From NCBI GenBank assembly GCA_029263195.1, contig JAJCXX010000028.1, positions 1 to 64,000 of the forward strand: 64,000 nucleotides of DNA. The letters run 5' to 3'. Numbering within the stretch: position 1 is the first letter of the stretch; the number at the start of each line of letters is the position of its first letter. Shown one piece after another: positions 26,752 to 36,405 of this stretch. The notes under the pieces were generated by a model that was given only the letters and a program-made list of their open reading frames with translations, had not been told where the DNA came from and searched no databases. The position numbers and the translations under genes are program-made. The DNA comes from Acidimicrobiales bacterium. GTDB taxonomy: Bacteria; Actinomycetota; Acidimicrobiia; Acidimicrobiales; Aldehydirespiratoraceae.

Positions 26752-27363
26752 ATGACTGGTGAAGGGACCGCAAACTCGTCGGCCGACAAGGGAGGACGGC
26801 GTCCCTCCAACCGACGCGAGTTGATACTCGAAGCGGCCATCGATCTCTTCCACCAAAACGGCTATCCCGCCACCGGAGTCGACGACATCGGAAAAGCGGT
26901 CGACGTGAGCGGGCCCGCGATCTACCGCCATTTCTCGTCCAAAGAGGACATCCTGCTCGAGGCCATCCGACACGCCGCCGACCAGGTCCACGACGCCAAC
27001 AACGTTGCGCTCGCGTCGGGAGCGCAGTCCGGCGTGCTTCTGGAGTCGTTCATCAGGGCCTACGCCAGGGTGGCGATCGAACAGTCAGCGCTGATCTCGG
27101 TATGGACCACCGAAGCCCGCCACCTCACCTCAGCGCGCCGCTCCCCCATGACCAAACGTCTCCGGGCCTGGCGCGACGAATGGGTCGAGGTCCTTCAGAT
27201 CGTGAGACCTGAGATCGGAGCCGAGCAGGGGATGGCCCTGGTCACCGGCGCCATCGGCCTGATCACCACGCTTGCCACCTCAAACACCGACGACGACCTG
27301 GTCCGGGTCGAGAATCGCGCCGTGGCAATGGCGCTGGCGACACTGCGAACCGAAATCGAGTAG
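26752..27363 (+). CDS. TetR-family transcriptional regulator
   Basis: A 203-residue repressor. Residues 18-65 form the TetR helix-turn-helix: RRELILEAAIDLFHQNGYPATGVDDIGKAVDVSGPAIYRHFSSKEDILLEAI is split here by the turn at VSGPAIYRHF. The C-terminal half resembles KstR/FadR-like acyl-CoA sensors (AYARVAIEQSALISVW). The MaoC-type hydratase gene 28 nt downstream is a likely target, which suggests control of fatty acid or steroid degradation. No ribosome site; the mRNA looks leaderless. Confidence 0.9.
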   Translation: MTGEGTANSSADKGGRRPSNRRELILEAAIDLFHQNGYPATGVDDIGKAVDVSGPAIYRHFSSKEDILLEAIRHAADQVHDANNVALASGAQSGVLLESFIRAYARVAIEQSALISVWTTEARHLTSARRSPMTKRLRAWRDEWVEVLQIVRPEIGAEQGMALVTGAIGLITTLATSNTDDDLVRVENRAVAMALATLRTEIE

Positions 27364-27391
27364 ACCGCAACAACTGCAGACGGAGATCGAA

Positions 27392-28231
27392 ATGGCAATC
27401 AACCCCGAAGCCGCCGGCACCGTGGGCGAACCCCGGGAGATCAGCTGGACCTCCACCGACAGTCTCCTCTACGCCCTCGGCGTGGGGGCCGGCCAAACCG
27501 ACCCCACCGGTTTTGAACTCGAGTTCACCACCGAGAATTCCCAGGGCATCGACCAGTTGGCGTTCCCGACGCAGGTGGTGGTGATGGGCACCGGAGGCAT
27601 GCCCGACTTCGGCGACTTCAATCTGGCTGCACTGCTCCACGGCGAGCAACACATCCAGCTGCATCAAACCGTGCCGGCGGCAGGCAAGGCCGTCGGGCGG
27701 GGCAACGTCGGCGACATCTACGACAAGGGCAAGGCCGCGCTGGTCTACATCGAGACCGAGGTCACCGATACCGAAGGCAGCCCTCTCTGGACCAGTCGGT
27801 CGGGTCTCTTCATCTCCGGGGAAGGCGGATGGGGCGGAGATCGAGGACCGTCGACCACCTGGCAACTCCCCGATCGGCCGGCCGACGAGATCAGCGGCTA
27901 CGACACGCGAAGCGACCAAGCGTTGCTGTACCGCCTCAACGGCGATCGCAATCCACTCCACTCCGACCCGACCTTCGCGGCAATGGCCGGGTTCGACCGG
28001 CCGATCCTGCACGGCCTCTGCACCTTCGGAGTCACCGGGCGAGCGCTGCTCCACACCCTGTGCGACAGCGATGTCGACCACTTCGGGTCGATGGGTGGGC
28101 GATTCAAGTCCCCGGTCCTGCCCGGTGAGCGTCTCGACGTCCACATGTGGAACGAAGCCGAACAGGTCCTGTTCCAGACCCGAGTAGGCGACCGGGTGGT
28201 ATTCGACACCGGCGTGTTCACCAAACGCTGA
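27392..28231 (+). CDS. MaoC-like acyl dehydratase / enoyl-CoA hydratase 2
   Basis: A 279-residue double-hotdog protein. The C-terminal domain has the hydratase-2 motif with Asp and His: YRLNGDRNPLHSDP then AGFDRPILHGLC. The N-terminal hotdog lacks this motif. It hydrates trans-2-enoyl-CoA to (R)-3-hydroxyacyl-CoA in fatty acid or sterol side-chain breakdown. Start ATG 27392 has GGAG upstream. It shares a transcript with the TetR gene. Confidence 0.9.
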   Translation: MAINPEAAGTVGEPREISWTSTDSLLYALGVGAGQTDPTGFELEFTTENSQGIDQLAFPTQVVVMGTGGMPDFGDFNLAALLHGEQHIQLHQTVPAAGKAVGRGNVGDIYDKGKAALVYIETEVTDTEGSPLWTSRSGLFISGEGGWGGDRGPSTTWQLPDRPADEISGYDTRSDQALLYRLNGDRNPLHSDPTFAAMAGFDRPILHGLCTFGVTGRALLHTLCDSDVDHFGSMGGRFKSPVLPGERLDVHMWNEAEQVLFQTRVGDRVVFDTGVFTKR

Positions 28232-28241
28232 CGGCAACTCC

Positions 28242-29159
28242 GTGAGACGCCTGTCAGCCCGAGCCGGTGTCCGGCGTATCAGAGCGCTTACTCGACGACG
28301 GCTCGATGCCGCCACCGTCGATGAGGCCATGGCTGCCGTCGACACCGCCTACGTGGAAGTCCTCGGTCGCCACATCGACCCCGACGGCGCCGCCACCTAC
28401 CGAGACCTGATCGCCACCCACCAGCTCACAGCCGACGACGTGCCCGGAATTCTGATTGAGAGTCCCGAGTATCTCCTCGGCCGGTCCGGTTTCTATCACC
28501 TACTCCATGCCTCCCGAACCAACTGGTGCTCCCAGCTACCGGCATGGGACAGGATCCTCGACATCGGCGGCTCGAGTCCGACCCACGAACTCGGGGCGCT
28601 CCTCGAACTCGGTTACCCCCACCACCCGTCCGAGCTACACATCCTCGACCGGCCCGAGGACGATCAATTCCACGGCCGGCCCATCTACGACCAGCGCATC
28701 GTACGGAAGCGCGAGTGGGGGACGGTCACGTTCCACCACGGCGACGCCGGGATTCTCGATGCCGTGCCGGACCTCGGCGGACGTCGATTCGACGCTGTGT
28801 TCATGGGCCAAGTCATCGAGCACATTCCGACCCACGAGCTGCCCGGAATGCTGGCTCAGATCAGATCCCACCTCGTCGACCGGGGTGCGTTCGTATTCGA
28901 CACGCCCAACCGCTCTATGACCAAGCTGATCATGGGCGAAGCCTTCCTCAGCGGCGACCACACCCACGAATACGATCCCGAGGAGATGGTCTCGATTGTC
29001 TCCCGACACGGATTCACGGTCGAGAAGGTCGTGGGAATTCATCACATGCCCACAACCCGGTCACTCGGTGTATTCGACCCCAAGGAGTCAGCCCACAGCC
29101 CCGACGGGGCACCGGCCGACGAGTGCTTCTGTTTCGCTGTGCACTGCCGAGCCGACTAA
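28242..29159 (+). CDS. DUF4214-like domain fused to a class I SAM methyltransferase
   Basis: A 305-residue protein. Residues 25-85 ('VDTAYVEVLGRHIDPDGAATYRDLI...ESPEYLLGR') match the DUF4214 pattern often found on cell-surface glycan enzymes. The rest is a methyltransferase with a motif-I-like ILDIGGSSPTHE and FDAVFMGQVIEHIP. It probably methylates a sugar or polyketide during envelope glycan assembly, which is inference. GTG 28242 lies 10 nt after the hydratase stop. Function of the fusion is not known to me. Confidence 0.75.
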   Translation: MRRLSARAGVRRIRALTRRRLDAATVDEAMAAVDTAYVEVLGRHIDPDGAATYRDLIATHQLTADDVPGILIESPEYLLGRSGFYHLLHASRTNWCSQLPAWDRILDIGGSSPTHELGALLELGYPHHPSELHILDRPEDDQFHGRPIYDQRIVRKREWGTVTFHHGDAGILDAVPDLGGRRFDAVFMGQVIEHIPTHELPGMLAQIRSHLVDRGAFVFDTPNRSMTKLIMGEAFLSGDHTHEYDPEEMVSIVSRHGFTVEKVVGIHHMPTTRSLGVFDPKESAHSPDGAPADECFCFAVHCRAD

Positions 29160-29172
29160 GTCCGGCTGGCCC

Positions 29173-30582
29173 TCATCGTCCCCGGAATTGGGCCCTGCCG
29201 CCGGCGGCGTCCTTGTTGAGTCGCTTGCTGAGATGGAGTCCCTCAAGGACGAGTTCGGCAGCGCTGGCGATCATGGCCGGGGACTCGGGTTGGTCCTCGC
29301 CGGCCAACAACGCCTCCACCGGGATTCTCAGGGCTGGCATCGTGTTGAGCAGCAGGGTGTAGGCGGCATCGGTGACGTCCTCACCGGTGTCGACCACAAG
29401 TTCGCTCTCGAATGCTTCAACCACGGCCCGATGCGATTCGGGCGGCACCCGCTGCTTGAACACCGTGAGCACAGCGGAACGGATCAAGTTGCTGAGGATC
29501 TCAGCGTCTCGCCCCTCGTCGAGTGTCTCGATCTCCACCTTGCCTGCGGTCGCCGCGGCGAGGGCCTCGAGATCGATGACCCGCGGCACGGTATGGGATT
29601 CGCCGGAACGAAGCGTCCGGCGCATGGCGTTGGCGACCATGACCTCCTCGTTGGCGATCGAGAGGCGCACCGACACCCCCGAACGCTGAGACACGTGGGC
29701 ACTTGCCCGAGCTGCGAATGTCAGATTCGCCACGATCTCCGTCATGAATGAAGGCACCGAGATCTCGAGATCTTCCGTTTCGGGATGGACTCGTTCCTGC
29801 TCGATGATCGCTATTTCGGTGCTGATATCGAGTGGGTAGTGAGTGCGGATCTGAGAACCGAAGCGGTCCTTCAATGGCGTGATCATCCGGCCCCGGTTCG
29901 TGTAGTCCTCAGGGTTGGCCGAAGCGACCAACAGCACGTCGAGAGGAAGACGCACCTTCTGACCACGGATTTGCACGTCTCGTTCCTCGAGCACGTTGAG
30001 AAGACCAACCTGAATACGTTCGGCGAGATCTGGAAGTTCGTTGATGGCGAAGATTCCACGGTTGGTGCGAGGGACCAGCCCGTAGTGAAGTACCAGTTCG
30101 TCGGCCAGATATCTGCCCTCAGCCACCTTGATCGGATCAACCTCGCCGATCAGATCGGCGATGGACGTGTCGGGCGTGGCGAGTTTCTCGCCGTATCGGT
30201 CGGAGCGATGAACCCAGGCAATCGGGGTGCGGTCGCCGTGATCGGCAACGAGATCCCGCCCGCGACGGGAAATCGGAGCGTAGGGATCGTCGTTGATCTC
30301 CGACCCGGCCACTATCGGCATCCATTCGTCGAGCAGTTCGGTGAGACCACGAATCATCCGGGTCTTGGCTTGTCCCCGCTCGCCCAGGAAGATCACGTCG
30401 TGGCCGGCCAGCAGAGCGTTCTCGATCTGAGGGCCCACGGTATTCTCGTAGCCGAGCACGTTGGGGAACACAGGCTCGCCGGCGCGAATTCGAATGATCG
30501 CGTTGCGGCGCATCTCGTCACGAATCGGTATGGACTCCCATCCGCTCTCGCGCAACGCGCCAAGTGTCTCTGGTTTCGACAT
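29173..30582 (-). CDS. MoxR-type AAA+ ATPase
   Basis: A 469-residue AAA+ protein of the magnesium chelatase/MoxR class. The Walker A region reads FLGERGQAKTRM, Walker B GIFAINELPDL, and sensor 1 'VLLVASANPEDYTNRGRMITPLKDRFGSQI'. The C-terminal lid domain is helical. Such ATPases remodel or load cofactors into partners with VWA proteins; the VWA gene at 24642-26690 is the probable partner. ATG 30582 has TAGCCT (30590-30595) 7 nt upstream, and the divergent GH2 gene starts 37 nt away. Confidence 0.9.
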   Translation of the reverse strand: MSKPETLGALRESGWESIPIRDEMRRNAIIRIRAGEPVFPNVLGYENTVGPQIENALLAGHDVIFLGERGQAKTRMIRGLTELLDEWMPIVAGSEINDDPYAPISRRGRDLVADHGDRTPIAWVHRSDRYGEKLATPDTSIADLIGEVDPIKVAEGRYLADELVLHYGLVPRTNRGIFAINELPDLAERIQVGLLNVLEERDVQIRGQKVRLPLDVLLVASANPEDYTNRGRMITPLKDRFGSQIRTHYPLDISTEIAIIEQERVHPETEDLEISVPSFMTEIVANLTFAARASAHVSQRSGVSVRLSIANEEVMVANAMRRTLRSGESHTVPRVIDLEALAAATAGKVEIETLDEGRDAEILSNLIRSAVLTVFKQRVPPESHRAVVEAFESELVVDTGEDVTDAAYTLLLNTMPALRIPVEALLAGEDQPESPAMIASAAELVLEGLHLSKRLNKDAAGGRAQFRGR

Positions 30583-30589
30583 GGCGGCG

Positions 30590-30612
30590 AGGCTAGCCCG
30601 CCCGGCTACCGT
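30590..30612. promoter_or_regulatory. Divergent leaderless -10 boxes (MoxR and GH2 genes)
   Basis: TAGCCT (complement of 30590-30595) lies 7 nt from the MoxR ATG. TACCGT (30607-30612) lies 7 nt from the GH2 ATG. Only 37 nt separate the two start codons, so the promoters must share space. Confidence 0.6.
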
Positions 30613-30619
30613 GCCTGCA

Positions 30620-32722
30620 ATGGATCTTTCGGGCTCATGGAGGGCGGTTGCCGCCCACGAAGAGCTACGCCGCACGTTTCACGAACCTCAGCTCGACGAC
30701 CGGGCCTGGTGCGACGTGAACGTGCCCGGACACTGGTCCGACGTCGACGGACTCGAAGGGCATCTCAACGTGCTTCATCGAGTGGGATTCTCCACCTCGC
30801 CGCCCGCTGACGGCCGCCGCGTCTGGTTGGAGTTCGCAGGCATCTGCCAGCAGGGTGATGTCTGGCTCGACGGCGCCTATGTCGGCGACACCGAGGGCTA
30901 CTTCGTCCCCCACTCGTTCGAGATCACCAAGCTCGTTCGGGCTCGCAACGAGCACCTCCTGGCCGTCGATGTGTCAACCCCGAAGTTCGGGGATCCCGAC
31001 TCCCGCAGCGACCTACTCGGGGCCTACATTGATCCCGAACTGAGCGGCGCCGCGGGCGCCAACCCGGGCGGGATCTGGAGACCGGTCACGATTCGCGAGA
31101 CTGGAACAGCCGCCATCAAGCACTTCCGTGCGGTTTGCGCCGACGCCAACGACAGCAGAGCGAAGGTCACCGTCAGGTGCGTCTTCGACTCTCCCGAGTC
31201 GGGGCAAGTGACCCTCCGAACAGTAGTCGCGGGCCACGACCACGAACTCAACCATCCAGCGGCCGCCGGCGAGAACCGCGTCGAATGGACCTTCGAGGTG
31301 CCACAGCCCGAACTCTGGTGGCCCCACTCCCTCGGCGACCAACCCCTTCACAGCCTCACATGCAGTCTCGTCATCGACGACCAGACCCACGACTCCCGCA
31401 CCCGGGACATCGGCTTCCGTTCGATACGAATGAACAACTGGACGATGTCGGTCAACGACACCCGAATGTTCGTCAAGGGCGTCTCGACCCTGCCCATCAC
31501 GCCCCGTCCCGCCGACACCACCGTCCAACAGATAGCCAGTGACCTCACCGCTGTTCGCGACGCCGGGCTCGATCTGGTTCGATGCCACACCCATCTGGCC
31601 CGGCCGGAGTTCTACGAGTGCGCCGACCGGTTGGGTCTGCTGGTCTGGCAGGACCTTCCCCTGCGCGGCCTCATGGCCCGCGGTGTGCGCAAGCAGGCGG
31701 TGAGACAGGCACGCGAAGCGGTCGACCTGCTCGGCCATCATCCATCGGTGGCAGTGTGGTGCGGCCACGACGAACCCCACCGCCGACCCGAGCAGCCCCT
31801 CACGACTCCGCCGGTTCTGAGCCAACAGATTCCGTCCTGGAATCGAGCCGTTCTCGACAGTTCCGTCAAGCGGGTGATCGAGCGCACCGACGGATCCCGT
31901 CCCATCGTCGCCCACACCGGCGTCCCACCACACCTCCCGCAGCTCGACGGCACGACGAGCAGCCTGTGGTTCGGCTGGAACGGAGGACGGGTCTCCGACA
32001 TCGCGGCGTGGATGGCCCGGTTGCCACGAATGGCCCGATTCGTGTCGGCATTCGGATCGGCGACAGTCAGCCCCTCTCTGCCTGAACTCGACGACGTCCT
32101 GTGGCCCCACATCGATTGGGATGCCCTCGGAAGGTTGATCGGTGCGGACGCTTCGTCGCTGCAGCATGTGGTTGCGCCACGACACATCAGCAACGGCACC
32201 GACTGGGCTCAGCTCACCGTCGCCGCCCAGGCCGACATCGTTCGTACCACCATCGAACACCTGCGCCGGGTCAAGTTTCGCCCCACCGGAGGGTTCATTC
32301 ACCACTACCTCGCCGACGCAACACCTTCGGGGGGCTTCGGGGTTCTCGATGCGTCACGATCCCAGAAGCCGGCTTGGAACGCTCTTGTCGAGGCGTGTCG
32401 ACCGGTGATAGCGGTGGCCGACTCCCTCCCCGTGATGAGCCACCGCGGCGACCGACATCATCTCTCGATCCACGTGATCTCCGACCTGCACGAGCCGCTC
32501 GAAGATGCCGTCGTGAGCGCCACGGCCACCATCGGAGAATTCACTGTCGACACGATGCGATGGGGTGGCACGATGCCGGCCGACGAGTGCTCGTCGGTGG
32601 GATCGTTCGTGGTGACCGTGCCCGACGAACCGGTGGACGAATCGAAGGAACTCAAAGTGGTTCTGAGGATCGAATCGGGACCGATCGACGTCTCCAACCA
32701 CTACATCTCACAGCTCATCTGA
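30620..32722 (+). CDS. Glycoside hydrolase family 2-like protein lacking its nucleophile
   Basis: A 700-residue protein with the GH2 plan: N-terminal sugar-binding domain (PGHWSDVDG, VWLEFAGICQQGDVWLDGAYVGDTEGYF), immunoglobulin-like sandwich, then the TIM barrel (FRSIRMNNW, CHTHLARPEFYECADRLGLLVWQDLP). It resembles beta-mannosidases and exo-glucosaminidases. The acid/base Glu385 is kept in WCGHDEP, but the nucleophile region, normally RFVSEFG, reads RFVSAFG, with Ala477. Hydrolysis by the usual double-displacement mechanism is therefore not expected. ATG 30620 is chosen from the leaderless TACCGT box. Neighbour genes do not suggest a substrate. Confidence 0.8.
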   Translation: MDLSGSWRAVAAHEELRRTFHEPQLDDRAWCDVNVPGHWSDVDGLEGHLNVLHRVGFSTSPPADGRRVWLEFAGICQQGDVWLDGAYVGDTEGYFVPHSFEITKLVRARNEHLLAVDVSTPKFGDPDSRSDLLGAYIDPELSGAAGANPGGIWRPVTIRETGTAAIKHFRAVCADANDSRAKVTVRCVFDSPESGQVTLRTVVAGHDHELNHPAAAGENRVEWTFEVPQPELWWPHSLGDQPLHSLTCSLVIDDQTHDSRTRDIGFRSIRMNNWTMSVNDTRMFVKGVSTLPITPRPADTTVQQIASDLTAVRDAGLDLVRCHTHLARPEFYECADRLGLLVWQDLPLRGLMARGVRKQAVRQAREAVDLLGHHPSVAVWCGHDEPHRRPEQPLTTPPVLSQQIPSWNRAVLDSSVKRVIERTDGSRPIVAHTGVPPHLPQLDGTTSSLWFGWNGGRVSDIAAWMARLPRMARFVSAFGSATVSPSLPELDDVLWPHIDWDALGRLIGADASSLQHVVAPRHISNGTDWAQLTVAAQADIVRTTIEHLRRVKFRPTGGFIHHYLADATPSGGFGVLDASRSQKPAWNALVEACRPVIAVADSLPVMSHRGDRHHLSIHVISDLHEPLEDAVVSATATIGEFTVDTMRWGGTMPADECSSVGSFVVTVPDEPVDESKELKVVLRIESGPIDVSNHYISQLI

Positions 32723-32749
32723 CCAGCGTTGAGACCGGTCCGGCCGGAC

Positions 32750-32780
32750 TTGCGCCAAGGGTCTCGGACGGCACTACGGT
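32750..32780 (+). promoter_or_regulatory. Promoter of sdhCAB
   Basis: TTGCGC (32750-32755), 19 nt, TACGGT (32775-32780). The same pair with the same spacing, TTGCAT-N19-TACGGT, precedes the Rpf-like gene at 44697-44727. An AAGGAAG ribosome site follows before ATG 32817. Confidence 0.45.
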
Positions 32781-32816
32781 GGCTCCGACAGAGGCAGACG
32801 ACAAGGAAGTTCGGGC

Positions 32817-33656
32817 ATGGCACAAACCATCTCGCGATCCGATTCACGCGGCCGGGTCAAACCACTGCGTAGGCGCACCAGAGAGCTGCCGTGGCCGGCC
32901 AACCTCTACCAGACCGCCGTCGGCAAGAAGTACGTCATGGCCATCACCGGCATCGGGCTTCTCGGCTTCGTAGTGGCTCACATGATCGGCAATCTGCACA
33001 TCTACCAGAGCCCCCTCGAGATCAACGAATACGGCGAGGCCCTACGCGACCTCGGCGGCGATCTCATCCCGCGCACGTTTCTTCTCTGGCTGCTGAGGGT
33101 CGGCCTCGCCGGAATGTTCGTCATTCACATCCACAGCGCCTACTCGCTGGCTCGCATGAGCGAGACCTCCAACGAGCGCTACGAACGCAAGCAGGACTAC
33201 ATCGCTGCCAACTTCGCCAGCCGAACCATGCGCTGGACCGGCCCGATCATCTTGCTCTACCTCTTCTTCCACCTCGCCGACCTCACCTGGGGCTGGTGGC
33301 TGGGCGACACCTACCTACGCGGCGACGTCTACCACAACGTGGTGGAGTCGATGAACTCCGTGCCGATTGCGATCATCTACGTCGTGGCCAACGTGGCTCT
33401 CGCCGTGCACATCTACCACGGCACCTGGTCTCTCTTTCAGTCTCTTGGCATCAACAACCCGCACTACAACGCGGCCAGGCGGGGCTTCGCAGTGGGCATC
33501 AGCGCCATGATTCTGGCCGGCAATCTGAGCTTCCCGATCCTCGTGCAGGTCGGAGTGATCGACGAGGACGACCGCACCACACCGCCGGCCGGTTCGGTCG
33601 AACACGAAGCCATCGCCCCGCTGTCTGCCACCACCGTCTTGGAGGTCCGATCATGA
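32817..33656 (+). CDS. sdhC: Succinate dehydrogenase cytochrome b subunit (single-subunit, di-haem type)
   Basis: A 279-residue membrane protein with five predicted helices: [78 protein letters not shown] and [17 protein letters not shown]. Histidines in these helices would ligate two b haems. This is the class B SdhC in which one subunit replaces SdhC plus SdhD. It passes electrons from SdhB to menaquinone. The stop overlaps the sdhA start by 4 nt (ATGA). Confidence 0.93.
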   Translation: MAQTISRSDSRGRVKPLRRRTRELPWPANLYQTAVGKKYVMAITGIGLLGFVVAHMIGNLHIYQSPLEINEYGEALRDLGGDLIPRTFLLWLLRVGLAGMFVIHIHSAYSLARMSETSNERYERKQDYIAANFASRTMRWTGPIILLYLFFHLADLTWGWWLGDTYLRGDVYHNVVESMNSVPIAIIYVVANVALAVHIYHGTWSLFQSLGINNPHYNAARRGFAVGISAMILAGNLSFPILVQVGVIDEDDRTTPPAGSVEHEAIAPLSATTVLEVRS

Positions 33657-35572
33657 TCAACCTCGACTCAAAGGTCCCGGACGGACCACTGGCCGACAAA
33701 TGGGACAACCATCGGTTCGCGATGAAGCTGATCAATCCCCCCAACAAGCGCAAGTTCAAAGTCATCGTCGTCGGCAGCGGCTTGGCCGGGGCCTCCGCCG
33801 CCGCATCCCTCGGCGAACTCGGGTACAACGTCGACGTCTTCACGTACCACGACTCACCCCGGCGGGCCCACTCCATCTCGGCCCAGGGCGGAATCAACGG
33901 CGCCAAGAACTACCAAAATGACGCTGACTCGATTCATCGTCTCTTCTACGACACGGTGAAGGGCGGCGACTACCGCTCACGCGAAGCCAACGTCTACCGA
34001 CTCTCCCAAGTGTCGGTCGACATCATCGACCAATGCATCGCTCAGGGCGTGCCGTTCGCCCGTGAATACGGAGGCCTTCTGGCCAACCGCTCCTTCGGTG
34101 GAGCCCAGGTCAGCCGGACCTTCTACGCCCGGGGACAAACCGGACAGCAGCTCCTGCTCGGGGCCTACCAGGCCATGGCCGCCCAGATCGCCACCGGAAA
34201 GGTCACTCTCCACAACCGATCCGACGTTCTCGACATCGTCACCAAGGACGGCGAGGCGTGCGGGGTGGTCGTGCGTGATCTCCTCACCGGCCAGGTGAGC
34301 TCTCACAGCGCCCACGCTGTGGTGCTGGCCACCGGCGGCTACGGCAACGTCTACTACCTGTCGACCAACGCTCTGGCCTGCAACGTCACCGCCTCGTGGA
34401 GGGCTCACCGCAAGGGGGCGGCCTTCGCCAACCCGTGCTTCGGTCAGATCCACCCCACGTGCATCCCAGCCGGCGACGAGTTCCAGTCGAAGCTCACCCT
34501 CATGTCGGAGTCGCTGCGAAACGACGGCCGGATCTGGGTGCCACGCGACATCGACGAATCACGCTCCGCCGACCAGATCTCCGAGGCCGAGCGCTACTAC
34601 TACCTCGAGGAGAAGTATCCGACCTTCGGCAATCTCGTGCCGAGAGATGTCGCTTCGCGCAACGCCAAGACCGTGGTCGATCAGGGCCACGGCGTTGGCG
34701 AACTCAAGAACGGCGTGTACCTCGATTTCGCCGACTCGATCGGCCGCGAAGGCATCGACGTGATCCGCGAACGCTACGGGAATCTGTTCGACATGTACGA
34801 ACGCATCACCGGCGAGGATCCCTACCGACAGCCGATGCGGATCTATCCCGCTTCGCACTACTCGATGGGTGGTCTATGGGTCGACTACAACCTCATGACC
34901 ACGGTTCCGGGCCTCTACGCCCTCGGCGAGTGCAACTTCTCCGACCACGGTGCCAACCGTCTCGGAGCGTCAGCGCTCATGCAGGGACTGGCCGATGGAT
35001 ACTTCGTGCTTCCCTACACGATCGGCGACTACCTGGCTCCCAAGCTGGGTAACGCCGCCATTCCGACCGACGACCCGGTGTTCACCGAAGCCGTGGCCGA
35101 GGTCGACACCCGAACTCGCCACTGGCTGTCGAAGTCGGGAACAAAGTCCGCCGATCACTACCACCGCGAACTCGGAACCGTCCTGCGCGACTACTGCGGC
35201 ATGGCCCGAGACAAGACCGGCCTCGAGAAGGCTCTGTCGGAAATCCCGGCCATCCGCGAAGAGTTCCGCAAGGATGTCAAGGTCCTGGGATCGGCCGACG
35301 GTCTCAACCAGTCGCTCGAGAAGGTCAACCGGGTCGACGACTTCATGGAGCTGGCCGAGCTGGTGGTGCGCGATGCCCTCGATCGCGAGGAGTCATGTGG
35401 CGCCCACTTCCGCGACGAAAGCCAGACCGACGAAGGTGAGGCCCTGCGCGACGACGACAACTACTCCTACGTCGCGGCATGGGAATGGAAGGGTCCCAAC
35501 CAACCCCAAGAGCTCCACAAGGAGCACCTCGAATTCGAGAACATCGAGCTGACCCAGCGGAGCTACAAATGA
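33653..35572 (+). CDS. sdhA: Succinate dehydrogenase flavoprotein subunit
   Basis: A 639-residue flavoprotein. The FAD-binding Rossmann motif [19 protein letters not shown] is at residues 38-56. His73 in [11 protein letters not shown] is the covalent FAD attachment residue. Also present are the substrate-site signatures HPTCIP and [19 protein letters not shown]. It oxidises succinate to fumarate in the citric acid cycle on the cytoplasmic face. The start overlaps sdhC and the end overlaps sdhB by 4 nt each, so translation is coupled. Confidence 0.96.
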   Translation: MINLDSKVPDGPLADKWDNHRFAMKLINPPNKRKFKVIVVGSGLAGASAAASLGELGYNVDVFTYHDSPRRAHSISAQGGINGAKNYQNDADSIHRLFYDTVKGGDYRSREANVYRLSQVSVDIIDQCIAQGVPFAREYGGLLANRSFGGAQVSRTFYARGQTGQQLLLGAYQAMAAQIATGKVTLHNRSDVLDIVTKDGEACGVVVRDLLTGQVSSHSAHAVVLATGGYGNVYYLSTNALACNVTASWRAHRKGAAFANPCFGQIHPTCIPAGDEFQSKLTLMSESLRNDGRIWVPRDIDESRSADQISEAERYYYLEEKYPTFGNLVPRDVASRNAKTVVDQGHGVGELKNGVYLDFADSIGREGIDVIRERYGNLFDMYERITGEDPYRQPMRIYPASHYSMGGLWVDYNLMTTVPGLYALGECNFSDHGANRLGASALMQGLADGYFVLPYTIGDYLAPKLGNAAIPTDDPVFTEAVAEVDTRTRHWLSKSGTKSADHYHRELGTVLRDYCGMARDKTGLEKALSEIPAIREEFRKDVKVLGSADGLNQSLEKVNRVDDFMELAELVVRDALDREESCGAHFRDESQTDEGEALRDDDNYSYVAAWEWKGPNQPQELHKEHLEFENIELTQRSYK

Positions 35573-36345
35573 GCAAGAACCTCGACCTCAAGCTGCGAAT
35601 CTGGCGACAGGACGGACCCGATGCGCCGGGCTCGTTCCTCGACATCGAAGCCAAGGGAATCTCGGAGGACGCTTCGTTTCTCGAGATGCTCGACACCGTC
35701 AACGAACGGCTTCTCGACGACGACGTCGAACCCATCAACTTCCCTCACGACTGCCGGGAAGGCATCTGTGGAACTTGCGGGATGATGGTTAACGGCCGGG
35801 CTCACGGGCCGGAGAAGGCCACCGCCACATGTCAACTCCACATGCGCAAGTTCGACGACGGCGACGAGATCACGGTGGAGCCTTGGCGGGCCGCTTCATT
35901 CCCGGTGATCAAGGACCTCGTGGTTGATCGCTCGCCTCTCGACCGCATCGTGGAGGCAGGCGGATTCATCAGCGCCCCCACCGGCACGGCCCCCGACGCC
36001 AACCAGATCCTCATCCCGAAGGAGGCGGCCGAGATGTCGATGGACGCGGCCTCCTGCATCGGCTGTGGTGCGTGCGTGGCGTCGTGTCCCAACTCGGCCG
36101 CCCAGTTGTTCACAGCGGCCAAGCTCACCCATCTCAACGTGCTGCCCCAAGGACAACCCGAGCGGTGGAAGCGCACCGAAGCCATGGTCGAGACCATGGA
36201 AGAGTACTTCGGGGCATGCACCAACCACGGCGAGTGCCACGAGGCCTGCCCGAAGGAAATCCCACTCGATTTCATCGCGTTCATGAACCGCGACTACATC
36301 AAGGCCAAGATCAAGAACCGGAGCCTGGCCAGTCAGATCAGCTGA
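35569..36345 (+). CDS. sdhB: Succinate dehydrogenase iron-sulfur subunit
   Basis: A 258-residue ferredoxin-type protein. The N-terminal [2Fe-2S] cysteines are in [15 protein letters not shown] and ATATC. The C-terminal clusters use [12 protein letters not shown] and [16 protein letters not shown]. It carries electrons from FAD to the cytochrome b. ATG 35569 overlaps the sdhA stop. A G/C hairpin follows the stop codon. Confidence 0.96.
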   Translation: MSKNLDLKLRIWRQDGPDAPGSFLDIEAKGISEDASFLEMLDTVNERLLDDDVEPINFPHDCREGICGTCGMMVNGRAHGPEKATATCQLHMRKFDDGDEITVEPWRAASFPVIKDLVVDRSPLDRIVEAGGFISAPTGTAPDANQILIPKEAAEMSMDAASCIGCGACVASCPNSAAQLFTAAKLTHLNVLPQGQPERWKRTEAMVETMEEYFGACTNHGECHEACPKEIPLDFIAFMNRDYIKAKIKNRSLASQIS

Positions 36346-36351
36346 CGATCG

Positions 36352-36373
36352 GGAGTGGCGCCCCACCCACTCC
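36352..36373 (+). terminator. Short hairpin after sdhB
   Basis: GGAGTGG (36352-36358) pairs with CCACTCC (36367-36373) over an 8-nt loop, 6 nt after the sdhB stop. No U tract follows. Confidence 0.45.
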
Positions 36374-36405
36374 GAGAGGGCGATGGTCACGCTGCGAAGT
36401 TCTTC

